NCBI GenBank assembly: GCA_049718765.1
Contig: JBNARI010000040.1
Span: forward strand, 1 to 13,338
Length of the DNA stretch: 13,338 bases
DNA from: JBNARI01 sp049718765
Lineage (GTDB): Bacteria; Bacillota; Sulfobacillia; DUMF01
Direction of reading: 5' to 3'
Below, piece by piece: positions 6,870 to 13,338 of this stretch. The notes under the pieces are model-generated. The model made no database searches and was not told the DNA's origin. It saw nothing but the letters and a program-made list of their open reading frames with translations. The number at the start of each line of letters is the position of its first letter. Positions within the stretch are counted from its first letter, which is position 1. The position numbers and the translations under genes were made by a program.

Positions 6870-7127
6870 GTGTAGTTGTAGTCAGGGTATTGTAGCCGAA
6901 ATGGCCCTAGCAGGTCTCACTACTCAGGAGATTGCACGGCGGATGTACCACACCCTATCTCAGGCTTCGACCAAGTCTTGGTCCTCAAATTACACCGTGT
7001 ACCTGTTTCAGCAATGATCAAGGTCACTGGCCACAATGTGGTCCTGGTGGATGAGCATTTTCCCGATGAGGAGGCCTTGGCTGAATGCCTTGAGCATCGT
7101 GGTATTACGTTGGAAACGCGTGGATAG
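6870..7127 (+). pseudogene. DUF1670-like protein remnant (C-terminal part, frameshifted)
   Basis: Directly after the M20 stop the plus strand reads GIVAEMALAGLTTQEIARRM then YHT in frame 1 (around 6889-6948). From about 6963 it reads GFDQVLVLKLHRVPVSAMIK then VTGHNVVLVDEHF in another frame, ending at TAG 7125-7127. I recognise the style of DUF1670 proteins, where a helix-turn-helix ending EIARRTYHS..A is followed by a conserved Y...F.RV..L segment. The residues that should join the two parts are missing, so a deletion changed the frame. The N-terminal two thirds of such a protein are absent. It is a dead fragment. Confidence 0.5.
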
Positions 7128-7149
7128 GGGATTTGGGGGTTGTCAGCGG

Positions 7150-7569
7150 TTAAGTGAAGCAGTGCTTCACAATAAGGCTGATGAAGGTCTCGAAGTGCAC
7201 TAGATCGTTCTGCAGTATCTCATATACGTGGTTCGGATCGATTTCCCCATAGACGCGAACTGCCCTGTTTCGAAATCTGACCATGGGTCTGACCCTGTCC
7301 AGGAACTCAGAGGGGATGACACCCGAACGCTCCAATATGTCGAACACTTCAATATAGCTCTTGGGTATGCCGAGACCTTCCCTCGAAACTATATGGCTCG
7401 AGATGTCAATCATCGCCTCAATCGAGATCTGCAGCAGACGGACTGCTGCATGAAATTGCGCTGAGCTCTCGGTGAAGTCTTGGGCTGGGGTCTTGGCCAG
7501 TTCGCGAAGGAGCTCTAGGTTACGCCTGAGAAAGCCGATCTTATTCCTCACCTTGTCTCGGTCTATCAC
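7150..7569 (-). CDS. hepT: HepT-like HEPN toxin (DUF86) with altered active-site motif
   Basis: A 139-residue all-helical HEPN protein of the HepT/DUF86 family, the toxin of the MntA-HepT system. Conserved features include the N-terminal MIDRDKVRNKIGFLRRNLEL, the FHAAVRLLQISIEAMIDISS helix and the signature region MVRFRNRAVRVYGEID. In active HepT proteins the signature is R-x4-H-x-Y, and the His takes part in RNA cleavage while the Tyr is the AMPylation target of MntA. Here it reads R100-NRAV-R105-V-Y107: the His is replaced by Arg (codon CGC at 7257-7255, one transition from CAC), while Arg and Tyr remain. The GTG start at 7569 has GGGAGG about 9 nt upstream and overlaps the end of mntA by 29 nt. 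A 17-bp near-palindrome (7154-7170) covers the stop region. Confidence 0.82.
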   Translation of the reverse strand: MIDRDKVRNKIGFLRRNLELLRELAKTPAQDFTESSAQFHAAVRLLQISIEAMIDISSHIVSREGLGIPKSYIEVFDILERSGVIPSEFLDRVRPMVRFRNRAVRVYGEIDPNHVYEILQNDLVHFETFISLIVKHCFT

Positions 7570-8011
7570 GCACCAAAGCCTCCCTTAGCGTCTGGTCATA
7601 GTCTCGGCAGAATGCCCGATAGAATGGCTCGAAGTCACCGTAAACCTTAAAAACGTACTCCCGGAAGTCGGACACTGCGGTAGGTTCTTTCTCCACGAGC
7701 GGTCTCCCCGTCTCAAGCACTCTATGCTGTAGCATCACGTCAGCATCATTGAGCACTAGCACGTTCACGTCGTCCTCGTAGCAAATACTGGAGATGTCTG
7801 CCTCCAGAGACAACAACCGCCGCAGATCGGGACGGCTACCACTATAGAACAGAAGGGCAATGTCGATATCACTAAGAGCCGTCTGATAGGTTGTTCCATA
7901 TGAGCCATATAGGTAAGCGGCCAAGATGTCATCCTGCGACTCCAGATAGTCAATCAGCGCTCCTATCCGGGGTTCGATATTCACTTTTTGTAGATGCCTT
8001 GCCGTCCTCAC
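7541..8011 (-). CDS. mntA: MntA-like nucleotidyltransferase antitoxin
   Basis: A 156-residue minimal nucleotidyltransferase of the MntA type, which AMPylates its HepT partner to neutralise it. The GSx10DxD signature is intact: G36-S37 in AAYLYGSYGT and D48-I-D50 in ALSDIDIALLF. The later strand that normally carries a third carboxylate (usually VDVVVLN) reads DVNVLVLNDAD, with Asn at position 83 (codon AAC at 7765-7763, one transition from GAC). The C-terminal QHRVLETGRPLVEKE matches the family block. The GTG at 8011 has an AAGGGA site 6 nt upstream and a promoter at 8045-8073. It is the first gene of a two-gene operon with hepT. Confidence 0.82.
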   Translation of the reverse strand: MRTARHLQKVNIEPRIGALIDYLESQDDILAAYLYGSYGTTYQTALSDIDIALLFYSGSRPDLRRLLSLEADISSICYEDDVNVLVLNDADVMLQHRVLETGRPLVEKEPTAVSDFREYVFKVYGDFEPFYRAFCRDYDQTLREALVRDRPRQGEE

Positions 8012-8044
8012 TGGAGTCCCTTCTTGCTTCCTGAAACTGACATC

Positions 8045-8073
8045 ATGGTATACGTAAAAACATGCACAGTCAA
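8045..8073 (-). promoter_or_regulatory. sigma-A-type promoter of mntA-hepT
   Basis: On the minus strand TTGACT (complement of 8068-8073) and TACCAT (complement of 8045-8050) are separated by exactly 17 bp. The -35 matches consensus at 5 of 6 and the -10 at 4 of 6. Transcription would start near 8038, about 27 nt before the mntA GTG. Confidence 0.6.
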
Positions 8074-8162
8074 CTGGATGTAAGCTGTTTCCCCAAAAAT
8101 CCTTCTGAGAATCTCTGCCACGTCAGCACGAGATTTCATGGGGCGCGAAGCGCCATGGGCTC

Positions 8163-8510
8163 TCAGCAGTCCAAGCAGCTTGGGTGGTTTATCCGTTGCA
8201 CAACGTTTCCATAAAAGTTCCATAAACATTCGGACTTGGCTTGCTTAACCACGCTCGCCAAGTGATTACTGTGACCAGGACGTTCTACCTGACTGATCTG
8301 CACGGTTACTCCGGGTACCCTTGTCCAGGAAGAATCAGCCGTCATTACTGGCAGATTCTTGAACCTGCCCAAGGCGAGACATGCCCGGTCGCCCAGGGAC
8401 AATCCTGCATCGCGAGTAACCTCGCGGATGGCGGCTGCCTCTTCGGCCAACTCTCTCCAAGAATTCTGATGGCGATTGTTGGCGTAGCCAACAACCAGTT
8501 CTTCTCGCAC
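8163..8510 (-). pseudogene. truncated VapC-like PIN-domain remnant
   Basis: The minus-strand frame contains a stretch typical of the second half of VapC PIN toxins: WRELAEEAAAIREV then TRDAGLSLGDRACLALG and LPVMTADSSW, ending VPGVTVQISQ (about 8462-8292). The conserved GLSLGDRACLAL and TAD segments carry two of the acidic active-site residues. The N-terminal half, with the first Asp and the Glu, is missing: upstream the frame reads DKPSLQKYVREELVVGYANN, which does not look like VapC and continues back to a TAA with no VapC start. After VTVQIS the frame also runs about 40 residues past where VapC proteins end. It is a chimeric, dead fragment and has no visible VapB partner. Confidence 0.55.
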
Positions 8511-9221
8511 GTACTTCTGTAGGGACGGCTTGTCAGCCCATAATTCACCATGCCACAGTTAAACGGATCTAGCATATTCAAGGTGAATCGAGGATATTGC
8601 GAGGTACACTGCGTTGCTGCGTGCGGTCTGAGGATCCATGAGGAGACCCCTTACGAAGCCCAAGCCGGCAGTCGGCTGCTTGAGGGGGATAGTGCGAGGC
8701 ATCATTGCTCAGGATCTGGCTCTGGTGAGCAGGAGCAACGACGAGCAGCCTGTAAAGAAGCACTTCTTGCGAGGAAGGAGGCAACAGGAGTATTAGTTGC
8801 AGCCATGAGGGAACAAGCGGAAGTTCTGCGAGGGGGCAGTCATACAGGCAAACCATCAAGAAGCGTAAGCCGTCGGAAACAACTGGCAGGACCGACGAGA
8901 AAAAGGCCTCGGTGTAATCTTCGCGTGTTGTTCGGGGTCCTGAGATAGCTGGCAGCATGGGCGGTGACAGAGAGACAAGAGATCGGGAGGCACTTCACCA
9001 CGCATTCACGTGCAACGGCGTAAGTGTGGAAGGTTTTGCACCACAGAACTCCATAAGGGGGCCAAAGGGGTCGAGGCCGAAGGAGATTTCAGCCTGTCGG
9101 TAGAGGGCTGTGGTGCTTACTGAGTGGCCTGCAAGAGAGCTGTGGGGAGTGCCTGTGACTGTTTGGAGTACATTGAAGCACTGCATCAAGCGGGGTTAAA
9201 TGGAAACCTAAGGTATGTCTT
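8511..9221. other. region without recognisable genes
   Basis: About 0.7 kb between the VapC remnant and the vapBC relic. Several frames of 60-130 codons are open on both strands (for example 8550-8948 plus and 8578-8958 minus), but none has a convincing start or family motif. One short frame (8958 on) reads REALHHAFTCNGVSVEGFAP and may be a fragment of a small protein I cannot name. It is probably degraded accessory DNA. Confidence 0.35.
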
Positions 9222-9244
9222 ACATGGTGAACGGAGGCGTCAGT

Positions 9245-9465
9245 GTGAAGTCGTATATCGTCCGGTTGAGTACCAAAGGGCAGCTCACCCTCCCGGCGGG
9301 CATCAGGCGTAAGCTGGGCATAGGGAAGGGGGCGAGGCTGGTCGTGGCATTTGGATGGGGATGAGATGCGTAAAGGGATGCAGCTTCCTTGAACTGATTG
9401 GATGATTCGAGGGACCGGAAGACCTGCCGGAGCAGCACGACAAATACGCGGCGGAGGGCTCTTGA
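9245..9465 (+). pseudogene. decayed VapB-like antitoxin (AbrB/MazE fold)
   Basis: From GTG 9245, with GGAGGC (9232-9237) 7 nt upstream, the frame reads SYIVRLSTKGQLTLPAGIRR then KLGIGKGARLVVAF, a clear SpoVT-AbrB swapped-hairpin DNA-binding domain. It is interrupted near 9353 by one extra G that leads to TGA 9362-9364; skipping that base gives DGDEMR. A second shift near 9384-9388 returns LELIG, then an in-frame TGA at 9403-9405, then FEGPEDLPEQHDKYAAEGS and TGA at 9463-9465. These C-terminal residues look like the toxin-binding tail of VapB. Two indels and one internal stop make it non-functional, though a DNA-binding N-terminal fragment could still be made. Confidence 0.7.
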
Positions 9466-9471
9466 GGGGAA

Positions 9472-9780
9472 CTGGTTTTTGTGGACACGTCGGGCATTGC
9501 GGCGGCGATGAACACGAAGGACAGGCACCACCAGGCTGCCAGGGCTGTCTTCCTCCGCCTTGCAGAGCAGCGGTTAGTCCTCGTCATCACAATTATGTCC
9601 GCGCTGGAACCCATGGGCTTCTCGCAACGAGCGTGTAGGCAGGTTGCTCTTAAGTTTCTCGGGGATAGGTCATGGGCCGTGGTACGGCTCTAACCTGGGG
9701 ACGGGGAGAGGGCTCTTGCGATACTCCGTAAGTACAGCGATAAGGGCCTTTGTCTAGTTGCTGTGGCCGGGAACTTGACT
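9472..9780 (+). pseudogene. decayed VapC-like PIN-domain toxin
   Basis: Directly after the vapB relic, the frame around 9475 reads VFVDTSGIAAAMNTKDRHHQ then AARAVFLRLAEQRL, the N-terminal half of a VapC toxin with its first Asp intact. From about 9590 to 9630 the family-like reading NYVRAGTHGLLATSV lies in a shifted frame, so two compensating indels scrambled this part, and the usual Glu (as in AETHALL) is Gly. Back in the first frame CRQVALKFLGD is followed by TAA 9691-9693, then GERALAILRKYSDKGLCLV, where the usual VDATS reads VAVAG. The start codon seems to have become CTG (9472). The relic ends where the isomerase gene begins on the other strand. No active RNase can be made. Confidence 0.65.
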
Positions 9781-9782
9781 GC

Positions 9783-10973
9783 TCACGAGCTTTGCAAGAC
9801 ATTTGGGATCACCAGGAAGCTAAACAGCTCCGGGTTGGAGCAGCACCAGCGGTAGAGGGATTGCTTTCCGTCATTGCCGAACCATCCATGGCAGGGGAAC
9901 AGTCCGTCGAATAACCGGTCAAACAGTTGAACAACGCCTGACTCGTATGCCAGCTCAACAGGGCTCAGGTGCCTCGGCTTGGGGACGTAAGTGTAGTTTC
10001 CGTTCTTGATCAAGCGTACTGGTATTGGTGTCCCGTGAGTTGCTACATGGGTGCTGCCAATCTGACCGTCTGTGTCGCTTGCGGCTCCCGTGTGACTGGT
10101 CCTGGGGTTCCCTGTGCCAATCAGGTTGGTATTGGACAAAGTGGGTACTAACGATGGACCCTGTGTCAATATGCTTCCCTGCGCTTCTGCCGCTGCTATT
10201 TCGGCTTCAGCGAGTTCCGGTCGCGAAGGAATAGCTGTCAAAGCGCATTCGTCGAGCACGAAGGGCGCGACCCGGGCCTCCATCGACACCCTTGCATAGT
10301 ACGCTGCTCCGGCGAGGGTGCGAAATGGCCCATAGTGGGACAGGAAGCTCATTTCCACCAGGTTTGCCATGACCAGTGGGCCATTTCCTACGTTCACCGT
10401 GACGTGCCCGTATCCGGGTGGCACCACTACCACATCGCCCGGAGCTGCCATTACTGCAATGAAGTCCTCGACAACGTCGGGCCGGTCCCTTTCGGGTCTT
10501 TGCAGGAGGTACAGTGCCCTGCCGTATATCACCTGGTACACCTCTGGGTAGGTCATGCCTGGCAGCGCCTCAGCGTGATAGTGCCCGTACGTCTTGTTGA
10601 ACTGTGAACCCAGCATTATGGCATCAAGCACTGTAACGTCAAACCTGAGCCTGTGCCGGCGCAGAAGGTCTCTGTGCTCCTCGGAGCACACCTCCCTGTA
10701 CATCCAGTAGGCGACGTTTGACGATTCACATAGGGGCTTGTCCTCTTCTGGCAGCACGTCGTGCAAGTCGCCCACAGTTCTTACCTGGGAAGGTTCCAGT
10801 CTCCTTGTGCTTAAGCCTCCATCTCTCACAAACAGCTGCCATGAGCCATGGTGTCTTGCACCATCCCCCTTTTCACCCTCTACTGCGCGCACGCAACCCA
10901 TCATCAAGGGCAACCCGCACGCGTCAAGAGGTATTACCATGTCCGTGTGCTCTACCGCGTCCTCCACGTGCAT
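9783..10973 (-). CDS. cupin-type glucose-6-phosphate isomerase family protein
   Basis: A 396-residue protein of the cupin phosphoglucose isomerase family, which interconverts glucose 6-phosphate and fructose 6-phosphate with a bound metal. The cupin core shows H131 and H133 (GHYHAE), E144 (TYPEVYQVIYG) and H190 (VVVVPPGYGHVTVNVG), matching the metal ligands and catalytic Glu of archaeal enzymes. The C-terminal SLYRWCCSNPELFSFLVIP resembles the PIY..F..NPERFDF ending of long bacterial members, so the end is natural. Between about 256 and 315 lies a Ser/Thr/Gly-rich, low-complexity linker not expected in this family. The ATG at 10973 has a G-run almost touching it; GTG 10967, two codons on, has better spacing. 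A promoter sits about 110 bp upstream. It stands alone and probably serves central sugar metabolism. Confidence 0.78.
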   Translation of the reverse strand: MHVEDAVEHTDMVIPLDACGLPLMMGCVRAVEGEKGDGARHHGSWQLFVRDGGLSTRRLEPSQVRTVGDLHDVLPEEDKPLCESSNVAYWMYREVCSEEHRDLLRRHRLRFDVTVLDAIMLGSQFNKTYGHYHAEALPGMTYPEVYQVIYGRALYLLQRPERDRPDVVEDFIAVMAAPGDVVVVPPGYGHVTVNVGNGPLVMANLVEMSFLSHYGPFRTLAGAAYYARVSMEARVAPFVLDECALTAIPSRPELAEAEIAAAEAQGSILTQGPSLVPTLSNTNLIGTGNPRTSHTGAASDTDGQIGSTHVATHGTPIPVRLIKNGNYTYVPKPRHLSPVELAYESGVVQLFDRLFDGLFPCHGWFGNDGKQSLYRWCCSNPELFSFLVIPNVLQSS

Positions 10974-11061
10974 CGCCCCCTGTGTTTTTCCGCGAAGGTA
11001 ATCATATGTGACGGGTTGCTGTATCTGTTTTCCAACCAGTCTCTCTCACTACGGGTCTGTT

Positions 11062-11090
11062 ATTATTGGATAGTTCTACCTACATGGCAA
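11062..11090 (-). promoter_or_regulatory. promoter of the cupin isomerase gene
   Basis: On the minus strand TTGCCA (complement of 11085-11090) and AATAAT (complement of 11062-11067) are spaced by 17 bp. Matches to consensus are 5 of 6 for -10 and 4 of 6 for -35. Transcription would begin near 11055 and leave a leader of about 80 nt. Confidence 0.6.
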
Positions 11091-11302
11091 ATATCCTCCA
11101 GTCGTGTAAGCCCTTATGGCCTATGCTGGGAATAGAGCTGCCCAAGGATATCACAAAGCAAAGCTGGTACCGGAAGCTGAGTTACACACTAGTGAGGCCA
11201 GGACCAGTGCCCTGGGTTGAGAGATAGACTCAGTGTGCGGTTTGTAGGAGGAATTTCGTGACCGTGCGTAGTACAATATACGTGGGTTTCCAAATAACAG
11301 GG

Positions 11303-11312
11303 AAAGGAGGTG
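11303..11312 (+). promoter_or_regulatory. very strong ribosome binding site of the SLH gene
   Basis: AAAGGAGGTG is a near-complete match to the anti-Shine-Dalgarno sequence, 6 nt before ATG 11319. This fits a highly translated surface protein and fixes the start. Confidence 0.8.
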
Positions 11313-11318
11313 TGAGAG

Positions 11319-13130
11319 ATGGCATACCAGAAAATAAGGAGGACAGCCGGGAACCTATGCCTATTCCTGATGGCTTCCATGATCGTGCTTGCGGTGGCCA
11401 TGACTGCAGTTCCCAGCACAGCCCATGCTGCTCCCGAAGGAGAAGTCCAAATGGATGTTGATGTTTCCGACATAAGGGTGGAGCATGTGGATGGTGGAGC
11501 GCACAAATTAAGCTTCTTGCTTGAATTAACTCCTACTACGGACGACCAATACACCAGTGTGTTGATTAACGTGACCGTGTACGACTCGTATGATGGCGAT
11601 GATAGCATCACCTTTCAGAAAGTGTATGGCAACGTATACGAGACGTTCAAGGCTGGAAAAGTTACCGCTATCCACGTAGTCTACGGCAACGTGTACGACG
11701 CTCCACCACAGTTTACCATGCCCGATCGGCTGACAGTGGCAGACAAAAGGGCTGTGGGCAACCTGGTCTACGAGGTGGTCTATGTCAATCTGGTCTTCAG
11801 GCCACCTAGACCTTCTGCTGGTGGTGTAGCTGTGGTATCTCCCGGTGTGGTCACTGTTCCCACCGACACGGGAATCCTCACTGTGGATGAGGCCTCCGGA
11901 ACCTCCAGCTTCACCCCGGTGGCTGAGCGCGTGGCTCAGCAAATTGAGCTGTTCGCAAAGACTGCTCTTGAAACGGGCGAGAGAACCTTCACTCTTGTGG
12001 ACGCAACGAATTCTGGCGTACCAAAGCTTGAGGTTGCTCTGCCGGCTGACGTTCTCGACACCTTTGCCAAGAGCCCCAGCGCCCAGATGGTGGAATACAT
12101 TGCTGCTAAGGCTCCCGACGTGGATCTCGAGCTGCCCGTTAAGGAGCTGCTGGAGCAGGTTGCAAGCTATAAAGGGACTGAGACCGTTGGCGGCGCTGTG
12201 CCTGGTGAGGGAGCTGCAGGGCTGAAGGTGGTGTTGGGAGCTGCGGATGAGGCGACGTCGGCTGAAGTGTTGCGCACTGCTCCCCCGGACACCGGATCGC
12301 AAGTGGCGTCCAGGGTGTATGACCTTGAGCTCCACGTGACCAGGTTCGGCCAGACTGTGGGCAGGATCACCAGCCTGAGCAAGCCCATGAGGGCTAGGTT
12401 CAGCTACAACGTGCAGCCGGGTCTGAAGGAGACTACCCTGACATCCTACAGGCTGGTCAACGGACAGTGGGTGCCGGTAGGAGGCTGGCCTGTTTACAAG
12501 GAGCGAAAGGTGTACACTCAGCTGTGGGGCGCCAGCAAGTTCACGGTCATGGCATACGATAAGACCTTTGATGACATCAAAGGTCACTGGGCTCAGGGCA
12601 ACGTAGAGCTGCTGGCAGGGCGAAGGGTCATCAAAGGGGTAACGGACACTACCTTCGAGCCCGAGAGCCCGCTCACCCGTGCTCAGTTTGCGGCCCTCAC
12701 CGTGAGGTTGCTGGGCTTGCCTGAGAGGAAGCCAGCGCAGCCCACGTTTACCGATGTCAATCCGGACGATTGGTTCTTTGGCGCTGTTGAGACTGCAGCA
12801 AGCTTCGGCCTTGTGCGGGGCATGGGTGACGGCACTTTCAGACCCAACGATAAGGTCACCCGTGAACAACTGGCGGTGATGGTCGTGAACGCCATGAATG
12901 TCGCGGGTATGCCTGCGAGCTTGCAGGCAGGGGAGCTTGAGTCGCTGCTAGCGGGATTCGCAGATGCGGACCAGCTCTCAGACTGGGCAAGACAGCAGGC
13001 GGCAATTGCAGCTAAGCACGGGATTGTCAAGGGTCGAGGGCCTGCAACTCTTGAGCCCAAGGCAGATGCCACCAGGGCGGAAGGCTCCACTATGCTGGTC
13101 AGGTTGCTCGCCTATCTTGGAAGGTATTGA
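11319..13130 (+). CDS. secreted S-layer homology (SLH) domain protein
   Basis: A 603-residue cell-surface protein. It has a signal peptide: charged KIRR, a hydrophobic stretch around 13-31 and a likely cleavage after A37 (STAHA, then APEGE). Residues about 40-165 form a beta-rich domain that I do not recognise, containing the repeated hexamer VYGNVY (102-107 and 121-126). Residues about 198-415 look like a further beta-rich or mixed domain typical of the stalk of SLH proteins. Three C-terminal SLH repeats follow: 417-466 (FDDIKGHWAQ, TRAQ), 477-530 (FTDVNPDDWF, TREQ) and 547-600 (FADADQLSDWA, TRAE). The TRAE-type motifs in each repeat predict binding to pyruvylated secondary cell wall polymer. 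It is monocistronic, with a terminator-like hairpin about 50 bp downstream. Its function beyond cell wall attachment is unknown. Confidence 0.9.
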   Translation: MAYQKIRRTAGNLCLFLMASMIVLAVAMTAVPSTAHAAPEGEVQMDVDVSDIRVEHVDGGAHKLSFLLELTPTTDDQYTSVLINVTVYDSYDGDDSITFQKVYGNVYETFKAGKVTAIHVVYGNVYDAPPQFTMPDRLTVADKRAVGNLVYEVVYVNLVFRPPRPSAGGVAVVSPGVVTVPTDTGILTVDEASGTSSFTPVAERVAQQIELFAKTALETGERTFTLVDATNSGVPKLEVALPADVLDTFAKSPSAQMVEYIAAKAPDVDLELPVKELLEQVASYKGTETVGGAVPGEGAAGLKVVLGAADEATSAEVLRTAPPDTGSQVASRVYDLELHVTRFGQTVGRITSLSKPMRARFSYNVQPGLKETTLTSYRLVNGQWVPVGGWPVYKERKVYTQLWGASKFTVMAYDKTFDDIKGHWAQGNVELLAGRRVIKGVTDTTFEPESPLTRAQFAALTVRLLGLPERKPAQPTFTDVNPDDWFFGAVETAASFGLVRGMGDGTFRPNDKVTREQLAVMVVNAMNVAGMPASLQAGELESLLAGFADADQLSDWARQQAAIAAKHGIVKGRGPATLEPKADATRAEGSTMLVRLLAYLGRY

Positions 13131-13177
13131 GGTAACAGGTGCTGGTAGCCGGGTACCTGACCCACAGGCCAATCGAC

Positions 13178-13215
13178 AGGTGAGGCTGGAGTTATCAGCC
13201 TCACTTCTCTGTTTT
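13178..13215 (+). terminator. terminator-like hairpin after the SLH gene
   Basis: GTGAGGCTG (13180-13188) pairs with CAGCCTCAC (13196-13204) around a 7-nt loop, extendable to 11 pairs with one G-U. It is followed by TTCTCTGTTTT, a T-rich tail. This is a good intrinsic terminator for the SLH transcript. Confidence 0.7.
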
Positions 13216-13240
13216 GTAGCCCCATTTAGAGCCGCAGCAT

Positions 13241-13289
13241 GTGGTTTAATTTTCACTTACCCATTGACCCGACTTTGAAAGTAAACCGC
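13241..13289. repeat. imperfect inverted repeat near the right edge
   Basis: GTGGTTTAATTTTCA (from 13241) and TGAAAGTAAACCGC (to 13289) are near-perfect inverted copies, with one G-T pair and one unpaired step, separated by about 20 bp. No T-run follows, so it does not look like a second terminator. It could be the end of an insertion sequence or an operator for a gene beyond the window. Confidence 0.35.
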
Positions 13290-13338
13290 CAGTTTCGAGT
13301 GCCACAGAGCCCGCAAATGCTTGAAAATACTAGGCCTG

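Larger units (their letters stand above)
10974..11318. other. divergent intergenic region
   Basis: A 345-bp gene-free stretch between the isomerase and the SLH gene. It contains the isomerase promoter (11062-11090), a weak TACAAT (11272-11277) that could be a -10 box for the SLH gene without a clear -35, and the strong SLH ribosome binding site. The roughly 220 bp upstream of the SLH ATG could be a leader RNA, but I do not recognise a riboswitch in it. Confidence 0.5.

Noticed and set aside
7154..7170. Near-palindrome GTGAAGCAGTGCTTCAC at the hepT stop as a terminator
   Set aside because: The stem is only 6-8 bp and no T-run follows on the minus strand; it may be a coincidence of the last hepT codons.
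8550..8948. 132-codon plus-strand open frame
   Set aside because: No ribosome binding site, no recognisable motif, and an equally long antisense frame over the same DNA; composition looks random.
11110..11280. Possible c-di-GMP or other riboswitch upstream of the SLH gene
   Set aside because: GCAAAGC followed by a short stem is reminiscent of a GEMM motif, but the other conserved blocks and the expected overall fold are not visible.
11526..12869. 447-codon open frame on the minus strand
   Set aside because: It is antisense to the SLH protein gene, which has a signal peptide, three SLH repeats and a strong ribosome binding site. The minus frame shows no recognisable domain.

Overview
The window looks like chromosomal DNA of a Gram-positive-type bacterium, most likely a member of the Bacillota (Clostridia-like, possibly thermophilic). 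The reasons are strong AGGAGG-type ribosome binding sites, frequent GTG and TTG starts, an exported protein with three S-layer homology (SLH) repeats, a cupin-type glucose-6-phosphate isomerase, a DUF1670-like relic and a dense load of toxin-antitoxin genes. The genus cannot be read from the sequence.

Left part (1-6869): after a decayed hicB-like antitoxin (111-260, minus) and a possible partial gene at the left edge, a plus-strand cluster starts at an extended -10 promoter (440-448). A perfect 14-bp palindrome (450-463) covers the expected transcription start. The genes are an RpiR-family regulator with a SIS domain, a muconate-lactonizing-type enolase-superfamily enzyme, a 438-residue ion-transporter-superfamily permease, a nitrilase-superfamily amidase, a cytoplasmic class A beta-lactamase-like serine hydrolase with an inserted four-cysteine zinc-ribbon-like module and, after two consecutive inverted repeats, an M20 amidohydrolase. 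The layout suggests regulated uptake and stepwise hydrolysis or epimerisation of an amide, peptide or N-acyl amino acid. The substrate is unknown, and this is the most interesting intact part of the window.

Middle part (6870-9780): about 2.9 kb of accessory and decayed DNA. It holds a frameshifted DUF1670-like relic, a minus-strand mntA-hepT pair (both frames open, but each partner has one active-site residue replaced), a truncated VapC-like PIN relic, about 0.7 kb without recognisable genes, and a vapBC operon broken by several frameshifts and stops.

Right part (9783-13338): a minus-strand cupin glucose-6-phosphate isomerase with an unusual Ser/Thr/Gly-rich linker, a 345-bp divergent intergenic region with a good promoter for it, and a secreted SLH protein with a strong ribosome binding site and a terminator-like hairpin. 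An imperfect inverted repeat near the right edge may be the end of a mobile element.
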